From Lepidostoma basale (taxonomy: Eukaryota; Arthropoda; Insecta; Trichoptera; Lepidostomatidae): 64,000 bases of DNA. Of this stretch, positions 1-11,094 are shown piece by piece (position 1 is the stretch's first letter; every line of letters begins with the position of its first letter). Made by a program: the position numbers and the translations under genes. The notes under the pieces were generated by a model. The model was not told the origin of the DNA, ran no database searches, and worked only from the letters and a program-made list of their open reading frames with translations. The stretch lies in contig JAHDVF020001567.1 of assembly GCA_022606425.2 (NCBI GenBank), positions 1 through 64,000 on the forward strand. Reading direction: 5' to 3'.

Positions 1-246
1 GAAGTTAGGGGAGATGTAGGTAATGGGAGTCACTTAAGCGAGAATTGAAAAAAAAAACTAACTATTAGTTAACTATTTATTGCTTAAGCCTTATTATAAA
101 CTTTAGTTATTAAACTATTAATTGAGATCACCTTTAATCACTTTGGCTTTTTACTTTTGGAACAATAATCATTTAAAAAAAAAACAGGTTTGACCACCAT
201 TGCCCACATCTGTTGGCAATGGTGGTCAGCATGTTGACAATGGGAG

Positions 247-438
247 TCAACACAAATCGTACACATAATTGCAAGCTGAGTCCCACCCAGTGCAATCTGA
301 ATGAGCCCAAAGCCCACATGAAGTGCATCGGAACCACATCTCATTATCTCGCCCGAATTCGCCGCATACAAGACATTGGTTGTCAGAATCTTCTGCATCA
401 TCGTTTTTGTCGTCCTGGTACAAGTCATCAGTGTTCAT
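247..438 (-). pseudogene. PHD-like zinc finger from the transposase C-terminus
   Basis: This short minus-strand frame contains an acidic leader followed by CLVCGEF, then WFRCTSCGLWAHSDCTGW and YVYDLC. The spacing is that of a C4HC3 PHD finger, with one expected cysteine replaced by tyrosine (YVYDLC). Such fingers occur at the C-terminus of pogo-like transposases in insects. It overlaps the HTH fragment in another frame, consistent with an internal deletion joining the two ends of the gene. A host PHD gene is unlikely because the finger lies between matched transposon ends. Confidence 0.7.
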
Positions 439-652
439 ATCTAACGCTGAAGAATTGTTCGATTCCTGCAGAATTTTCTTCTTTATCTATTTTTTTCGCG
501 TACCTCTTCTGAAGACTCGAAAATGGGATGTTCATTGTTTTAGCGGCTTTTCTTATTGAATAACCTTGTTCATCGATGAGCTCCACGGCCTTTTTCAGGT
601 TAGCTATGGACCAGTTAGCCTTATTTGTCTTTCTAGGACGAACGTTCGGTAT
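428..652 (-). pseudogene. psq-type HTH fragment of pogo transposase
   Basis: The minus strand reads, after an in-frame stop, a segment beginning with RKTNKANWSIANLKKAVELI and continuing through GYSIRKAAKTMNIPFSSLQK. This matches the helix-turn-helix psq domain that pogo-family transposases use to bind their own ends. There is no visible start methionine and the frame ends at a TGA at 428-430. The next part of the gene is in a different frame, so this is a broken remnant. Confidence 0.75.
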
Positions 653-1101
653 CTACAAACCAAAAATAAGATTATTTTATCGAAGACAGGAAATGTTAAC
701 AATAAGGGTCACCTGACTCCGATTGCCTACATCGGTAAAAAAGAGAAAAAACCTACCTTGACATAAAAGTAAAAGTGATAGTGGTAAAATGAGTTTGAAA
801 TCACGATCTAAAATGCTTTAGTCATTACATATCACAAGCGCAAAAAGAAACACTCAGTAGTTTGATCCTTACCTTCGGATTTGTCCACTCGAAAAATTAG
901 ATCAGAAGGGCCCGAAAACTTCTTACGTCTACCACTCTCTAGCACGTGATGCGAACTGAGTAAGCTGCATACCGCGGATGTTACCGGCAAACAGCTAGCA
1001 TATGACGTCACTGAAACCGCCATCACGCGTATTGTTTTCGAATTAAAGGGGTGACTCCCATTGCCAACTGACTCCCATTGCCTACATCTCCCCTAAGTGA
1101 G

Positions 1102-2973
1102 ATGTGCGATGAATTTAATAACAAGTGTTTGGATATTTTGTGTGTGACTGAATGCATGGTTAAAGAGTGCGGATCTAGAGAGCATGATAATAAGTTCATC
1201 TTATGGTCAGGGGTATCACAAGAACAAAGGGGAGGTCAGGGTGTGGCAGCGCTTCTAGCTCCAAGGATGGTAGAATGTATGAAAGGATACGAATGTATAA
1301 GTCCTAGACTGATGTGGATCCGCTTCAAAATTGGATTGACAAGAGTATTACTCATAATTGGGTATGCTCCTGTTAATAGCGAAGATGAAGCTGTGAAAGA
1401 TGAGTTCTGGGATAGTGTAAACGAGATAGCAGCGAGTAAGAACGTGAACGAAAGAATTATTTTAGCAGGAGATTTGAATGGATGGGTAGGAATCCAAAGG
1501 ACTGGTTATGAAGAATGTCTCGGTAAGTATGGTGATAGTAGGACGAACGATAATGGAAGGAGAGTGCTTGGTGTATGCCTGGAGTGGAGCCTCTTTGTGT
1601 CAAACACGATGTTTGATCATAAGAGGATCCATCAGTATACATGGGAGAGAGGGAATGAAAGGACGACTATCGATTACGTCATCGTTGACTCTAGATTACG
1701 GACGGACACTGTGGATACCAGAGTGTTCAGAGGGGCCGAACTCGGAACTGACCATTTTTTGGTGGTGACAAAGATAAACCTGTTCCGAGGTTGGCGCACC
1801 AAGAAGAACAAAACAGTGACCGCCCCATCTAGAGTTAAAATAGAAAAACTCCAAATCGATGACGTAAAAGAGAGTTATCTGACGAAAGTGAATGAGAGGC
1901 TGAGTGGTCTAGAATCTGAATTTATAAGTATAGACGAGATCTGGAACAAATTGAAAGAAAGTCTATGTGAAACAGCGAAAGAGGTATGTGGTACATGTGT
2001 GCAAGGAAGAAGGAATGGAGATGCTTGGTGGGATGACTGTGTAAAAATTCTGGTCAAAGAAAAGAAGGATGCATGGTTAAATATGATATCTGTGGATAAA
2101 AGAGATTGCGAGAAATATAAAAGAGCAAAAGAAGCATACAAAGTTTGTAAGATGAATGTCAAGTTGAAAGTGAGAGAGAAAAAGGATAAACTGAAGGAGG
2201 AAGACGGTCTCAAGATGACGAGTCACTTTCAGAGCAACATAAAAATGTTCTGGAAGGAAGTCAAAAAGGCCCGGAATCCTCCCGAAAATGGTTGTGCGAA
2301 AGCAATTTTGAGTTGTGAGGGAAGAATGATTACTGATTTTGACAGTATACAAGGAAGATGGATGGAATACTTTAAAGATGTATATGGCAGTGAAATGACT
2401 GAGAGTTCAATGAGAAGGAGCGTTACAAATGTGAGTTGTACGAATAGCGAAAGAGATATGACAGAAATAAGTTTGAACGAAATAGTAAAATCTGTAAGCT
2501 GTATGAAAGGTGGAAAAGCTGTTGGTTATGATTGTGTCGCTTTGGAGTTTATTAAAAACGGTGGGCCAGTTGTTGCAGCGTGGTTATACAGACTCTTTAA
2601 CCAGTGTTTAGAGGAAGGATATACGCCGCTCGACTGGAGGAGGGCTGTTATCATGCCTCTGTATAAGGGAAAGGGGTCTCGTATGGACTGCGGAAATCAC
2701 CGGGCAATAAGTCTGTTAAGCGCCGTTGGTAAACTCTACGGCCGAATTTTAATAGAAAGAGTAAAAAAGACGACGACTGAAAGAGTATGGGATGTTCAAG
2801 GCGCTTTTATGACCGGAAGAGGATGTATGGATCAGATTTTTGCACTTCGAACGCTTGCGGAGAAGTTTATGGCCAAAAACCGTAAGCTTTTCTGTGCGTT
2901 TGTCGATTTGCAAAAAGCCTATGATCGAGTGAACAGAGATAAACTGTGGTCAATCTTGTCCGAATACGAGTGA
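1102..2973 (+). pseudogene. LINE A ORF2, 5' part: endonuclease and N-terminal RT
   Basis: The frame carries an apurinic-like endonuclease (ILAGDLNGWVG, TTIDYVIVDSRL and the C-terminal GTDHF) followed by the fingers of a reverse transcriptase (RRAVIMPLYKGKG, HRAISLLSAVGKLYGRIL, FCAFVDLQKAYDRVN with the first catalytic Asp). The start of the endonuclease is missing. Upstream in-frame codons from 1078 come from the pogo inverted repeat and are not LINE sequence. The frame ends near 2970, where the reading continues in another frame. Confidence 0.85.
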
Positions 2974-4028
2974 GCACAAAACTGATACGGGCGGTTGCTT
3001 CTCTCTACGAAGGGAGCACTGCCAGTGTTAGGGTAAATGGAGACATCACGCCTTGGTTTGATATCACGAAGGGTGTTAAGCAGGGCTGCGTGATGTCTCC
3101 ATGGTTGTTCAATCTGTATATGGACAAGTGTATGAAAGAACTTAAAGGTATAAATGCTGGTGCTAAGATGAGTGATTTGTCTGTAAACTGTCTGCTTTAC
3201 GCGGACGATGCCGTTCTCGTTGCGGATAGTGCGGACGAATTACAAGTCTTGGTGTCGAGAATGAATGAGGTATGCAAGTCAAATGATTTAATGATGAATG
3301 TCGGAAAGTCAAAGGTGATGGTTTTCGAAAGGGAAGAGCAAATGACAGTTTGTAATATAAGTGTGAACGAAGAGAACTTGGAACAGGTGAGGGAATTTGT
3401 GTATTTAGGTAGTATGTTCACAGCAGATGCCCGAACGGATAGTGACGTCGAAAGAAGGGTTGGTGCGGGTAACAAAGTGAATGGAGCTTTAAAAATAGTT
3501 ATTGGAAACAAGAATTTATCAATGAAAGCGAAAACGGCCGTTCACAATGGAGTTCTGGTCCCAACCTTAATGTATGGAAGCGAAGCATGGAACTGGCAAA
3601 AGAAGGATGAGAGTAGAATAAATGCGGTAGAGATGAGGTCCCTAAGACGTATGTGTGGTAGAACGATATACGACAGAATCTCAAATGCTGATATAAGAAA
3701 GGAATGTAGAGCGGAAGAAGGTATAATGAACAAAATTATGAAAGGATCGCTGCGTTGGTTCGGACATATGGAACGCATGGATGGAGAAAGAATGGTTAAG
3801 AAAGTATACGTTAATGATGTAAATGGGGTACGAAGTCGAGGCAGACCGAGGAAAACATGGCATGACCAAATTAATCAAATTTTAAAGGTTGGTCATGTTA
3901 GAAGTCGGAGGAATCGACGTGCGTGTATGACTCGTTGTATGAATGTGGAGGAAGCTAGAGAGGTTTGCCAGGATAGAGTAGTGTGGCGGTCCATTCTCTC
4001 TGCCTACCCCTGCGGGGAAACGGCGTGA
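2946..4028 (+). pseudogene. LINE A ORF2, 3' part: RT palm/thumb and C-terminus
   Basis: This frame resumes the reverse transcriptase after a frameshift: GVKQGCVMSPWLFNLYMD, then LLYADDAVLVAD with the catalytic YADD. It then has the family's conserved tail ([68 protein letters not shown] stop). The tail segments identify all the shorter copies listed below. The first residues are a read-through of the overlap and not a real start. Confidence 0.85.
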
Positions 4029-4050
4029 TGGTTTTGTTGTTGTTGTTGTT

Positions 4051-4515
<465 letters not shown>

Positions 4516-4663
4516 TAGGCAGCGGGCGCGAGCGATACTTGTATCAGCTGCGAGCGCTCCAACAGATCTGACAAAACTCGCCTCGCGACCACTCATCGAG
4601 TGTTCTCCGAGGAGTGTCCTCACTACCAGAGGCACGTCGTCGCTTACAGGGCCAGGGTGGATT

Positions 4664-7600
4664 ATGGCCAGTGAAGCGTCGACGAATTGGGAATGCAGGG
4701 TTGCTCAAGCAAACCTTCAACGGTGCGAGACAGCCACCCTATCGTTTCTTAGAAACATCACATCACTAAAATATGACGTCGCGATTATTCAGGAGCCGTA
4801 CACTGGACGCGCGGGAATAATTACCAAGTCAACGTACGACGGTCCGGTGTACCAAAAAGGCAGTGCGGATTCGCCGGCTAAAGCGGCCGTGATTATTTTG
4901 AACCCGAAACTGGCCGAGAGATCTATTCTTCTGGACGAGCACAGCGATCGCGCGAACATATTTGTACAGGCAGAAGTGGGAGGACCTCCTTTGGTGGTGG
5001 GCTCTCTCTACTTTCCTCCAGGCGATGACATAGACGCCGGACTCCTCAAAGCCGGTGAGCTGATAGACAAGAAGAGGCACCACCGCATCCTGATCGGGGC
5101 CGACGTCAACGCGAAGAGCATTTGGTGGGGGAGTAAACGAACCGACAAGAGAGGAGACAGGGTCGATCAATTTATTTCCCACAACCAGCTACACGTGTTG
5201 AACGAGGGCTCCGTTCCGACTTTCGAAACGATGCGAGGGAGCGCTCTTCTCAGCAGCGTCATCGACGTGACCGTCTGCTCCGCCAACCTCATCAAGGAAG
5301 TGGAGCACTGGAGGGTGGATAGAGACATAGCCGCCTTGTCCGACCACAACGCCATCACTTTTACCGTGTCGCTGCGCAAGAGCCCCGACGCCGGGAGATG
5401 CGAAACTACATTCCTGTACAAGACGAGCAGAGCGAACTGGAAAAAATTTGACAAGTCGCTACTAATTAACCTCGTATCCAAACAGCTCACAGTCGAAAAC
5501 ATCGAATCTAACACGCGACAAAGCGCGCTCAACAGGCAGGTGGGGGACTACATCGAGGCAATCGCGGACGCGTGTCGGGAGTCAATACCGACCATCAAGC
5601 CTCCCGAGCGCCGGAGGAACCCGTGGTGGAACTCAGACCTGGACGACATGAAGAGGGAGGTCGTCCGGGCCAGAAGAAAACTCGCCAGTTCCGGCCCAGT
5701 CCGCAAGGAGCTCGTGACGTTGCCCGCCTATCTAGAAATAAAGCAAAAATATAAAGACGCGATCAAACACGCGAAGATAAACAGCTGGAAAGAGTTCTGC
5801 TGCATTCAAAATAAAGAGACGGTCTGGTCGTCTGTACAGAGGATCACGAAGAGCGCCCGGCGTCCGCCTCCCGCCACCCTCAAATTCGGGAATAACACCA
5901 CCGACTCCGCGCTTGAGACGGCGACCGCACTTCTGGAACATTTTTTCCCCGCAGACGTAACTTCACGCGAAACGCCCGAGCAGCTCTGCATTCGCCGAAA
6001 CGACTACGAGTCACTGCTCGCGGAGGACGACGTCCCATTCGCGGCTGAGGAGATCTCTAGAGTGCTGAATAACATGGATCCAACCAGAGCGCCGGGACGA
6101 GACCATCTCACCTCGGACATCTGCTCGAGAGCTTTCGCGACCGCCCCCGAGGTGCTGACCGGCATCTTCAATGCCTGTCTGCGTTTGGGGACCTTTCCGA
6201 TTCTGTGGAAAATAGCGAGAGTCAAAGTCATTCCGAAGCCCAATAAGGACGACTACGGAGAAGTCGCCTCCTACAGACCCCTGGGACTGCTTCCTGTGCT
6301 GGGAAAGACGCTCGAAAAGCTCCTGATCAACCGCATCTCCTGGAGATTCGGAGGACGGGGAGCGCTCAGCGTCCGCCAGTACGGATTCACCCGGCAGATG
6401 GGCACTGAGGACGCGATGGTATCTGCGGTCGGCCTTATCAAGAAAGCAAACAGCGAGGGGTGTCACGCTTGTGTGATATCCCTAGACATCAAAGGGGCGT
6501 TCGACAACGCCTGGTGGCCCCATCTGCTGTCGCAGCTCGCCCGACATGACTGTCCGAGAAACGTCTACGGCGTCTTCAAAGACTACCTCTCGGACAGGAC
6601 TGTGGAGATACGACACGCAGGGGCCTACTCGAGCAGGTCGACGAGCAAGGGCTGCATCCAGGGATCAGCCTGCGGACCGGTTCTCTGGAACATAGCGCTG
6701 GACGAGCTTCTGCAGCTGCCGTATCGCGAGGAAGTCCACATCCAGGCTTTCGCCGACGACGTGCTACTGATCGTGAGGCACCGAGACGTCGGAGCCGTGG
6801 AAGCGATAGTCAACGAAACACTCCAACAGATCATCTCCTGGGGGGATCGAGTCAAATTGCAATTCTCAGAGGAGAAAACTAAGGCTTTGTTCATCACGAG
6901 AAGAAAGGCGTCAACCCCTAACCTCGTGATGAACGGGAAGCCTCTCCCGCTGTCCAAGGACTGCAAGGTTCTGGGGATTGTATTAGACGACACTCTCAAC
7001 TGGAGTAAACACGTGGACATGGCGTGCAAAAAGGCCGTCAATTACACCAAAAAGCTGACGTGCATGGCGAAGGCCACATGGGGACTCAGCCCGGAGGTAC
7101 TGCGGGCCCTTTATATCGGCGTGGTGGAGCCGACCATCACCTATGCGGCGAGCGTCTGGGCAGAAGCGGCATGCAGGAATAACATCCAGCTGAAGCTGAA
7201 CAGGGTGCAGAGAACGATAGGCATTAGAATTTGTAAGGCCTATAGGACCGTCTCTCTGACCTCTGTTCAAGCGATAGCAGACCTGATGCCGTTGGACCTG
7301 AGGCTCAAGGAGCTCAAAATGATAGGTGATGTCAAACGAACCGGCTCGATTGAACTCTTACCGGGGGGCCGCGGGTACCAGGGTGTCGTCAAGTGGACGG
7401 AGCTGCCGCATCCTGTCGAGCAGACCGGGGAATTGACGGCCCACCCTGAGACATACAGAAGAGATGCATTCCCCTCTGACGAAATTGATATTTACACAGA
7501 TGGAAGTAAGACCGAAGGAAAGGTTGGCGCGGCGTTCGCAGTGTTTGGCGCAGCCGGAGAGTTAAAGTGTAGGAAGCTGCCAATGGCGGATTACTGCACG

Positions 7601-8353
7601 GTATTCCAGGCCGAACTCTTCGCCATCGCAGAGGCCCTGAGATGGGTCGTCGCCGACACCTCGTGGAGGAAAGTCAACGTATTGACAGACTGCATGAGCG
7701 CGACGAAGGCTCTGAGCGACGGCGCGCCCACCAATCCGATGGTCTTTCAGATTCAAAAGTCTTCCAAAATTCTTAGAGACCGAGGTACCGAGTGCAGCTT
7801 CTTGTGGATCAGAGGTCACAACGGGCTGGAAGGGAACGAAAGAGCAGATGAGCTGGCTAAAGCGGCCGCCCTTAGAGTCAAAACTGCCAAGCTCTACTCT
7901 GAGTTTCCTCTCAGCTACGCAAAGCGCACTATCAGAGAACACACGAATCAGCTGTGGGAAGAGAGATACGAGAACAGCGCCACCGGAAGCGGGACCAAGA
8001 ATTTTCTCCCCTCCATAAGAGATGCGAAAGAGCTGAGGAAGAGAATAGCACCTTCGTTCCAGCTCTCGCAAATTCTCACTGGGCATGGTGCTACCCTCTC
8101 GTATCTACACAGATTCAAGATCAAAGACTCACCGCACTGTCCCTGTGATTCACAAACAGAGCAAACAGTAAAACACATCATCACCCACTGCCCAATCTTC
8201 ACGCGTGAGAGATGGAAACTGGAGAAGGAGTGTCAAAGAAGAGACATCCACATCACAGATCTTCCGGCCATCCTCCGCAACAAAGATACACTATGCAGTT
8301 TCGTGGACTTCGCAACCACGGTGGTGGATCGGTTGCGGGTCAGTAATAAATAA
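4664..8353 (+). CDS. LINE B polyprotein: endonuclease, reverse transcriptase, RNase H
   Basis: The ORF is 1229 codons from ATG 4664 with no internal stop. Residues 1-230 form an APE-like endonuclease (AIIQEPYTGRAG, ILIGADVNAKSIWWG, ALSDHNAITF), which would nick target DNA. Residues about 480-770 form a reverse transcriptase (SYRPLGLLPVLGKTLEKLL, VISLDIKGAFDNAWW, GCIQGSACGPVLWN, AFADDVLLIV with catalytic FADD). Residues about 938-1075 form RNase H, with its acidic residues in DIYTDGSKTEG, VFQAELFAIAEAL, VLTDCMSATKAL and GLEGNERADELA. Near residues 1156-1178 a CPC...H...C finger resembles those ending R1/Jockey-type ORF2s. FADD suggests R1/LOA and RNase H favours the LOA/I side; I am not certain of the clade. 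Confidence 0.9.
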   Translation: MASEASTNWECRVAQANLQRCETATLSFLRNITSLKYDVAIIQEPYTGRAGIITKSTYDGPVYQKGSADSPAKAAVIILNPKLAERSILLDEHSDRANIFVQAEVGGPPLVVGSLYFPPGDDIDAGLLKAGELIDKKRHHRILIGADVNAKSIWWGSKRTDKRGDRVDQFISHNQLHVLNEGSVPTFETMRGSALLSSVIDVTVCSANLIKEVEHWRVDRDIAALSDHNAITFTVSLRKSPDAGRCETTFLYKTSRANWKKFDKSLLINLVSKQLTVENIESNTRQSALNRQVGDYIEAIADACRESIPTIKPPERRRNPWWNSDLDDMKREVVRARRKLASSGPVRKELVTLPAYLEIKQKYKDAIKHAKINSWKEFCCIQNKETVWSSVQRITKSARRPPPATLKFGNNTTDSALETATALLEHFFPADVTSRETPEQLCIRRNDYESLLAEDDVPFAAEEISRVLNNMDPTRAPGRDHLTSDICSRAFATAPEVLTGIFNACLRLGTFPILWKIARVKVIPKPNKDDYGEVASYRPLGLLPVLGKTLEKLLINRISWRFGGRGALSVRQYGFTRQMGTEDAMVSAVGLIKKANSEGCHACVISLDIKGAFDNAWWPHLLSQLARHDCPRNVYGVFKDYLSDRTVEIRHAGAYSSRSTSKGCIQGSACGPVLWNIALDELLQLPYREEVHIQAFADDVLLIVRHRDVGAVEAIVNETLQQIISWGDRVKLQFSEEKTKALFITRRKASTPNLVMNGKPLPLSKDCKVLGIVLDDTLNWSKHVDMACKKAVNYTKKLTCMAKATWGLSPEVLRALYIGVVEPTITYAASVWAEAACRNNIQLKLNRVQRTIGIRICKAYRTVSLTSVQAIADLMPLDLRLKELKMIGDVKRTGSIELLPGGRGYQGVVKWTELPHPVEQTGELTAHPETYRRDAFPSDEIDIYTDGSKTEGKVGAAFAVFGAAGELKCRKLPMADYCTVFQAELFAIAEALRWVVADTSWRKVNVLTDCMSATKALSDGAPTNPMVFQIQKSSKILRDRGTECSFLWIRGHNGLEGNERADELAKAAALRVKTAKLYSEFPLSYAKRTIREHTNQLWEERYENSATGSGTKNFLPSIRDAKELRKRIAPSFQLSQILTGHGATLSYLHRFKIKDSPHCPCDSQTEQTVKHIITHCPIFTRERWKLEKECQRRDIHITDLPAILRNKDTLCSFVDFATTVVDRLRVSNK

Positions 8354-8643
8354 CAATTGTATTTTTTTTACAGGTACGTCGCGTCCCGACTGAGGTTTTC
8401 CATGGTTCCCTCAGTTGTAAGGCAAATGTCGGGATGCTTATTAGCTAGTCCATGGAATCCCATAGATAGGAACTCCCCTTCTTTAATTTTTCTTCTCTCC
8501 CCTCTAAACTCTTTTTTTTTTCTTTTTCTCGGCAAATCTCTGCCACCCCAAAGATACACTACTTCGCTGAAATGCCAATTAAACAAGTCCACACCGCCCT
8601 GACAAATAAAATGCAGGGCAACAAAAATAGAAAAAAAAAAAAA
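8354..8643 (+). other. 3' UTR and poly(A) of LINE B
   Basis: Non-coding sequence after the LINE B stop codon, with an AATAAA-like box near 8605 and about 14 terminal A residues before the downstream target duplication. Confidence 0.7.
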
Positions 8644-8829
8644 ATAGTTAATAGTGACACGTAATACGTTTGTATTGTTTTGCTGTTAAAATTATATTAG
8701 TTTTATCGTTTTTATAAAGAATTTTGACAGGTGTAAAAATAAAATTTTCATTTGTTCCAATGACAATTTGAATAATTTCTTCAATATTATTTTTAAGTTC
8801 TTGCTGGTAAAGTGCCTAATTACAGCTAA

Positions 8830-9265
8830 TTTAAAAAAACGGTGGATACGTGTAACATAAATTAAATAAACAGAAAAATCCGGATCGTCCATGTCAACAT
8901 GTGCAACATCGAAAAAAACATTATGTGTTATTACATTATGTGCTAAATTAAAAAGGTGAATTCGTGGAACATAAATTAAATAGACAATTTGTGCACCATC
9001 TAAAAATATTTTTTTTTTTTAAAAATTATTTTTATTTTGTTATTTTATTTTATATCATTGTTTTTTTATATTATTTGTTTTAGATTTATTTTGTGGGTGT
9101 TGGACGATCAAAGTGTGCGCGGGAGATGCCTATTGGTGGCGATGAGGTTCGCAACCCATCACACCGCGTCTCCCGCGGGGCGAAAAGAGAAGGATGGAGT
9201 GCCGCATCAGTAAAAAGTGTGACAGTCCGTTACACTACTTGGGGAGACGGCGTGATGGTTAGTTA
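8830..9265 (+). mobile_element. SINE-like non-autonomous element with LINE A tail, copy 1
   Basis: The body (AT-rich, then CACACCGCGTCTCCCGCGGG and GAGAAGGATGGAGTGCCGC) is unrelated to LINE A, but the last 40 bases match the LINE A 3' terminus (GGGGAGACGGCGTGATGG followed by TTAG repeats). A second copy lies on the minus strand at 16596-16955 and a third, interrupted one around 43307-43775. The shared tail suggests it is mobilised by the LINE A reverse transcriptase. Confidence 0.7.
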
Positions 9266-9510
<245 letters not shown>

Positions 9511-9660
9511 GTTCACGTATCTCGGCACGGTCATGACGGAAGCCAACGATATGCACGCCGAGTTGGAGCACAGAGTTCAAAAAGCCCACGAGCTGCAGTC
9601 TCCTTGAAGACGTTCTTAAAATCCAAGCTTCTATCCAGAAACACCAAGAGTTCTGTGGCC
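9511..9660 (+). pseudogene. RTE-type LINE fragment
   Basis: The sequence reads [20 protein letters not shown], a piece of the post-RT connection region of RTE-type LINEs, and then loses frame. It is a short isolated relic. Confidence 0.5.
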
Positions 9661-9679
9661 ACAGGAAGTAGTAAAAATA

Positions 9680-10205
9680 AACTAACTAACTAACCATCAC
9701 GCCGTCTCACTGTAGGGGTAGGCGGAATGAATGGACTGCCACACTTTTCTTTCCTGACATATTTCTCTCGCTTCCTCAACATTCATACATCGTGTCATGC
9801 ACGCGCGTCGATTTCTCTGACGTCTCATATGGCCGACATTCAATATTTGATTTATTTGATCGTGCCACGTTTTCCTCGGTCTTCCTCTATTTTTGGTTCC
9901 ATATACGAGTACATCGTTAACATATACTTTTTTAACCATTCTTTCTTCATTCATTCTTCCTATGTGTCCAAACCATCGTAATGATCCTTTCATTATTGTG
10001 TTCATAACACCATCATTCGCACCGCATTCACTTCTTATATTTTCATTCGACACTCTATTATACACAGAGTATCTACACATTTGTCTAAGAGATCTCATTT
10101 CTACTGCATTTATTCTACTTTCATCCTTCTTTTGCTAGTTCCTTGCTTCGCTTCCATACATAAGGGTCGGTAGAAGAACACCATTGTACACTGCCATTCT
10201 AGCTT
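9680..10205 (-). pseudogene. LINE A 3' fragment
   Basis: The minus strand encodes the LINE A tail ([65 protein letters not shown]) open for 133 codons, and ends with the TTAG-type tail read as ACTAACTAACTAACC on the plus strand. It is 5'-truncated at about 10205. Confidence 0.85.
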
Positions 10206-10690
10206 TTATTTCAACTATCTGTGATGATTATTTTTTGTTAGATTTTGGACATGAAAACAGAAAAGTGATTGAAAAATTATTTGCATTTTAATAGGAAAAA
10301 CGTTTAAAAAAATTTCAACACGAGCGAAATGTGAATCCGAATTAGGTTCACAAAAGTGACTACGAAAAATCATTTTTGAGCGTTGAGCCGATAAGTGATT
10401 TGTTTTTTTTTCAGTGTCGCCAGCAAATGCCGATACCCAAATAGAAAAAAAAAACAATACAGTTAGCCAGCATTGAATTTTTGTTTGGCGTTGAAAATAT
10501 TTTAATCCGAAAGTGGATTACGGTATACGAGTGCAAAGGACATTTTGTGAAATCAGAACATTATTTGTTGGAATATCGAAAAGCCGACGTGAAAATTCAA
10601 ATATGAAAGGTAATTTTTTTTTTAATATAATAATTTTTATATTCCATTTTCAATTATAATATTCATATAGATACAATACGTAGTCATATT
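10206..10690. other. Unassigned AT-rich stretch
   Basis: No convincing coding frame, repeat partner or RNA gene seen in this stretch. Confidence 0.4.
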
Positions 10691-10699
10691 AAAATTTTT

Positions 10700-10812
10700 A
10701 AGCAAAAATGGTAGTGCACAATGGTGTTCTTGTTTCGACCCTTATGTATGGAAGCGAAGCATTGAAGTGGCAAAATAAGGATGAAAGTAGAATAAATTTA
10801 GTAGAAAGAAGG
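10700..10812 (+). pseudogene. LINE A short fragment
   Basis: Matches the LINE A region around the AWNWQKKDESRIN motif (VLVSTLMYGSEALKWQNKDE here), then stops abruptly at the A-rich end of the adjacent SINE. Confidence 0.7.
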
Positions 10813-10837
10813 CTCATTTTTAAGTTCTTTTTTTAAT

Positions 10838-11040
10838 TTTTTTATTATTTTTTTTTTTTAAAAGACTAATACCAAGGATTTTAATCAATGATATTAGAAT
10901 TTATTTTACTATCTTCAATGTGAGCAGAAAACAGCTCATTATTATGAAGAAGGAATCTGGTCGTGTCCAGGCTTGAAACCATATCCCCTGGATCAGGAGC
11001 CAAGCGTTCTATCCCCTAGACCACCACCCAAATCTTTTAT
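10838..11040 (-). mobile_element. tRNA-derived SINE (family 2), copy 1
   Basis: The minus strand begins GGTGGTGGTCTAGGGGATAG, an A-box-like start, followed by a B-box-like GGTTTCAAGCC, then a body of about 130 bp and an A/T-rich tail. A copy in the same orientation lies at 58595-58785. The tRNA-like head implies an internal RNA polymerase III promoter. The head is too degenerate to be a functional tRNA gene. Confidence 0.7.
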
Positions 11041-11094
11041 AAGGGTTGGAACCAGAACTTGACTTTTCGGCCTTAAACTTGGCCGTTTTCGAAC

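Larger units (their letters stand above)
8..1093 (-). mobile_element. Internally deleted pogo-like (Tc1/mariner superfamily) DNA transposon
   Basis: The ends at 8-32 and 1069-1093 are inverted repeats matching at 24 of 25 positions, both starting GGGGAGATGTAGG when read inward, and each is flanked by TA (6-7 and 1094-1095), the target duplication of Tc1/mariner elements. Inside, on the minus strand, are a psq-type helix-turn-helix coding segment and a PHD-like finger, the usual N- and C-terminal parts of many insect pogo-like transposases. The catalytic DDE core that should lie between them is missing, so this copy is non-autonomous. The motif TGACTCCNATTGCC recurs just inside the ends. Confidence 0.85.
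1096..4050 (+). mobile_element. LINE family A (RTE-like), long copy
   Basis: A non-LTR retrotransposon with endonuclease, reverse transcriptase and a conserved C-terminal tail, cut at its 5' end exactly where the pogo element ends and ending in (TTG)n after a GGCGTGATGG box. The same 3' end recurs more than fifteen times in this window. Some copies end in (TTG)n or (TTTG)n, others in (TTAG)n, suggesting two subfamilies. The clade is not certain: RTE-like is my best reading. One frameshift separates the two coding parts. Confidence 0.85.
4516..8643 (+). mobile_element. LINE family B (R1/LOA-like), with intact ORF
   Basis: A GC-richer block than its surroundings that contains a 5' leader of about 150 bp, one uninterrupted ORF, a 3' UTR of about 290 bp and a poly(A). 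ATAGTTAATA occurs immediately before it (4506-4515) and immediately after the poly(A) (8644-8653), which I read as the target-site duplication. No gag-like ORF1 is present: either the copy is 5'-truncated close to ORF2, or this family lacks ORF1. Confidence 0.85.

Noticed and set aside
247..438. PHD finger as a host chromatin gene
   Set aside because: It lies between matched TA-flanked inverted repeats together with a psq domain, so it is transposon sequence.
10968..11040. tRNA gene on the minus strand
   Set aside because: Same reason; it is the head of the family 2 SINE with a second copy at 58715-58785.
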